Shown: one piece after another, positions 62,569 through 64,000 of the stretch | How positions within the stretch are numbered: position 1 is the stretch's first letter | Layout of the letters: every line of letters starts with the position of its first letter | Origin: an uncultured Victivallales bacterium | GTDB lineage: Bacteria; Verrucomicrobiota; Lentisphaeria; Victivallales; UBA1829 | Length of the DNA: 64,000 nt | Direction: 5' to 3' | Assembly (NCBI GenBank): GCA_934661375.1 | Contig: CAKUJH010000009.1 | Coordinates: 29,183 to 93,182, forward strand | Position numbers and translations under genes: made by a program | The notes under the pieces: model-generated | The model's input: only the letters and a program-made list of their open reading frames with translations | The model's database searches: none | What the model was told of the DNA's origin: nothing

Positions 62569-63561
62569 TCATACCTGATTCGCCTCGGCAAGCTTCAGGG
62601 CCAGTTGATGGACTTTCCTCCGCAGGGAAAACGGCTGAATCACTTCCACCCTGCCGCCTTCTCCCAGAATCCAGCGCAGCGCTTCCTCTTCAGTAGACGG
62701 CGGCAGCGTGACAAGGAGACTGCCGTCTTCCTGAGATTCAATGAGCAGTTTCTTTGTCTGCTGCTGTTCATAAAGGTAATAGGCTATCTCTGGCGCACAG
62801 CGAATTTGGATATTCTCTATTTTCGGATAGTTGAAAAGACCGTTCTTATGCGTATCCTTCAAAATGTCCCGGCGAATGCTGAACTGGTATTTCGACAGTT
62901 CGGCGGACTGAATTCGGAAGATGGCCAGCACAATCACCTTGCCATCTGCACGATCCACCCCCTTGGTATACCAGTTCCCTTTGTGATAAGCGACAATATG
63001 CGGTTCAAAATCGCGTTCGGATACCTCGCCGGTCGAACCTTTCTTATAGATCAAGTGGAGCATCCGGCATTCACGCCAGCCCTGAAACACCGTTTCAAAC
63101 ACCGCAGGGATCACAGAAGTTTTTGTCCCGGCGGCAACCAGCAGGGATTCGAGGTAAGTATGGTCGAAAAACTCTGAATTGTTGTTGGTTATGGTTTCAT
63201 CGACGGCATTGCGTATCTGTTCTTTGACCGGTGACGGCATGATATCTTCAGCCAGACGTGCGCCGAGCATCGCCCCCATGATTGCTTCATTGGTCTGGAG
63301 CGGCACCTGAAATTCCCAATACTGGCTCTCAAGAAAATATCCGTTGTTTTCCTGAGAAAAACGGATCGGCGCATGAAAATCGCGTTTCAGAACATCCAAA
63401 TCCCGCATGACGGTTCGCTCGGAACATGCAATATTGAGATTCTCCATCAGGTCGGCATTCCGAAGTTTTTGGGCAAAGGTGGCCGCGTTCGGGTATGCAT
63501 TCCGGCGAAGCTCTGCAACCAGCTTCACCATGCGCATAATCTGTTTTTTATTGACAGGCAT
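62569..63561 (-). CDS. WYL-domain transcriptional regulator
   Basis: A 330-residue protein; ATG at 63561 follows a weak AGGGATT. An N-terminal winged helix (about 5-70; SERTVMRDLDVLKRDFHAP) precedes the WYL domain (about 160-240; LHLIYKKGSTGEVSERDFEPHIVAYHKGNWYTKGVD) and a C-terminal WCX-like segment (about 255-325). WYL proteins bind nucleotide- or ssDNA-like ligands and often control DNA damage response or phage-defence genes. It faces the repeat-bearing gene at 63840 across a 278-base gap. Confidence 0.9.
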   Translation of the reverse strand: MPVNKKQIMRMVKLVAELRRNAYPNAATFAQKLRNADLMENLNIACSERTVMRDLDVLKRDFHAPIRFSQENNGYFLESQYWEFQVPLQTNEAIMGAMLGARLAEDIMPSPVKEQIRNAVDETITNNNSEFFDHTYLESLLVAAGTKTSVIPAVFETVFQGWRECRMLHLIYKKGSTGEVSERDFEPHIVAYHKGNWYTKGVDRADGKVIVLAIFRIQSAELSKYQFSIRRDILKDTHKNGLFNYPKIENIQIRCAPEIAYYLYEQQQTKKLLIESQEDGSLLVTLPPSTEEEALRWILGEGGRVEVIQPFSLRRKVHQLALKLAEANQV

Positions 63562-63758
63562 TTTCAGAATCCCTATTTATGATCACCGCTGTCTGGCAAA
63601 AATTGCCGGATACGATTGTTAATGATTGAGTGCAGTCGCCTCGACAATATATTATAGCACATTTCAGCCGCTTTTCAATTTATCCCCGATATCATTTTGA
63701 AAAATGTGTGTTTAACTTTACAACATGCAAAAAAACAGATTTTTTTTCTCTCCAGAAT

Positions 63759-63787
63759 TTGCAAAAAAAAATATTCCGTGATATAAT
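63759..63787 (+). promoter_or_regulatory. Strong promoter of the repeat-bearing gene
   Basis: TTGCAA (63759-63764) and consensus TATAAT (63782-63787), spacer 17, followed by AAGG 9 bases ahead of the ATG at 63840. Confidence 0.6.
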
Positions 63788-63839
63788 ATGCGAAAGGTTA
63801 TCGGAAGTCGGCCAGAAATAAAAAGTAAGGATGAATGTA

Positions 63840-64000
<161 letters not shown>

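Overview
The window reads as chromosomal DNA from an anaerobic, carbohydrate-degrading member of the Lentisphaerota (Victivallis-like). The basis is indirect: an exported pseudopilin beside a DUF4838 protein and a LacI regulator, several cytoplasmic glycosidases and Gfo/Idh dehydrogenases, an [FeFe]-hydrogenase maturase (HydF), ferredoxin-type proteins and Pkn-type Ser/Thr signalling. There is no rRNA, so the taxonomic call is inference. About 50 protein genes, three tRNAs (Thr-CGT, Val-CAC, Pro-GGG), several hairpin terminators and a few gene remnants can be supported.

Layout. 1-4.7 kb: exported nitroreductase (cut by the window edge), LOG-family protein, a coupled lipoprotein / coiled-coil / cysteine desulfurase operon and a GT8 glycosyltransferase. 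5.1-8.1 kb: an S24-like repressor without an obvious catalytic dyad, then a CopA-type copper ATPase. 8.2-14.4 kb: a tight minus-strand operon hydF - divergent hypF-like - DUF362 ferredoxin - DUF975 membrane protein - hexose-6-P mutarotase. 14.5-17.4 kb: SDR, Ser/Thr kinase, tRNA-Thr. 17.5-24.5 kb: gene remnants, DUF4838/pseudopilin/LacI cluster, tRNA-Val with a 10-bp-phased inverted repeat array, and a Gfo/Idh gene. 24.6-28.2 kb: GH3 and GH35 glycosidases. 28.3-37.8 kb: a catabolic island with a class II aldolase, a glycolate-oxidase-like Fe-S/FAD pair, FGGY kinase, IolB and PfkB kinase on the minus strand, and a stand-alone Lrp ligand-binding domain plus two Gfo/Idh dehydrogenases on the plus strand. 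It looks like a variant inositol/uronate-type pathway. 37.9-47.1 kb: Kdo-kinase-like protein, LysS, cytidine deaminase, orphan HigA antitoxin, GH4 alpha-galactosidase, membrane protein, parvulin foldase, lipoprotein and ThiI. 47.3-60.6 kb: ArgG, EFR1 flavo-ferredoxin, FHA protein, ftsH-yggU-mnmA with stop/start overlaps, exported protein and AraC regulator, then convergent PaaI thioesterase, O-antigen-ligase-like protein, Xer recombinase and PyrG.

60.8-64 kb, after tRNA-Pro, is a poorly conserved accessory stretch: DUF4177 protein, small unknowns, a Cys-rich protein, and a WYL-domain regulator facing a gene with a strong promoter. That last gene runs into at least 18 tandem AAGC tetranucleotides inside its 5' coding region and continues past the window. 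This is the hallmark of slipped-strand phase variation and is the most striking feature of the window. The hydF/hypF-like overlap is the second most interesting.
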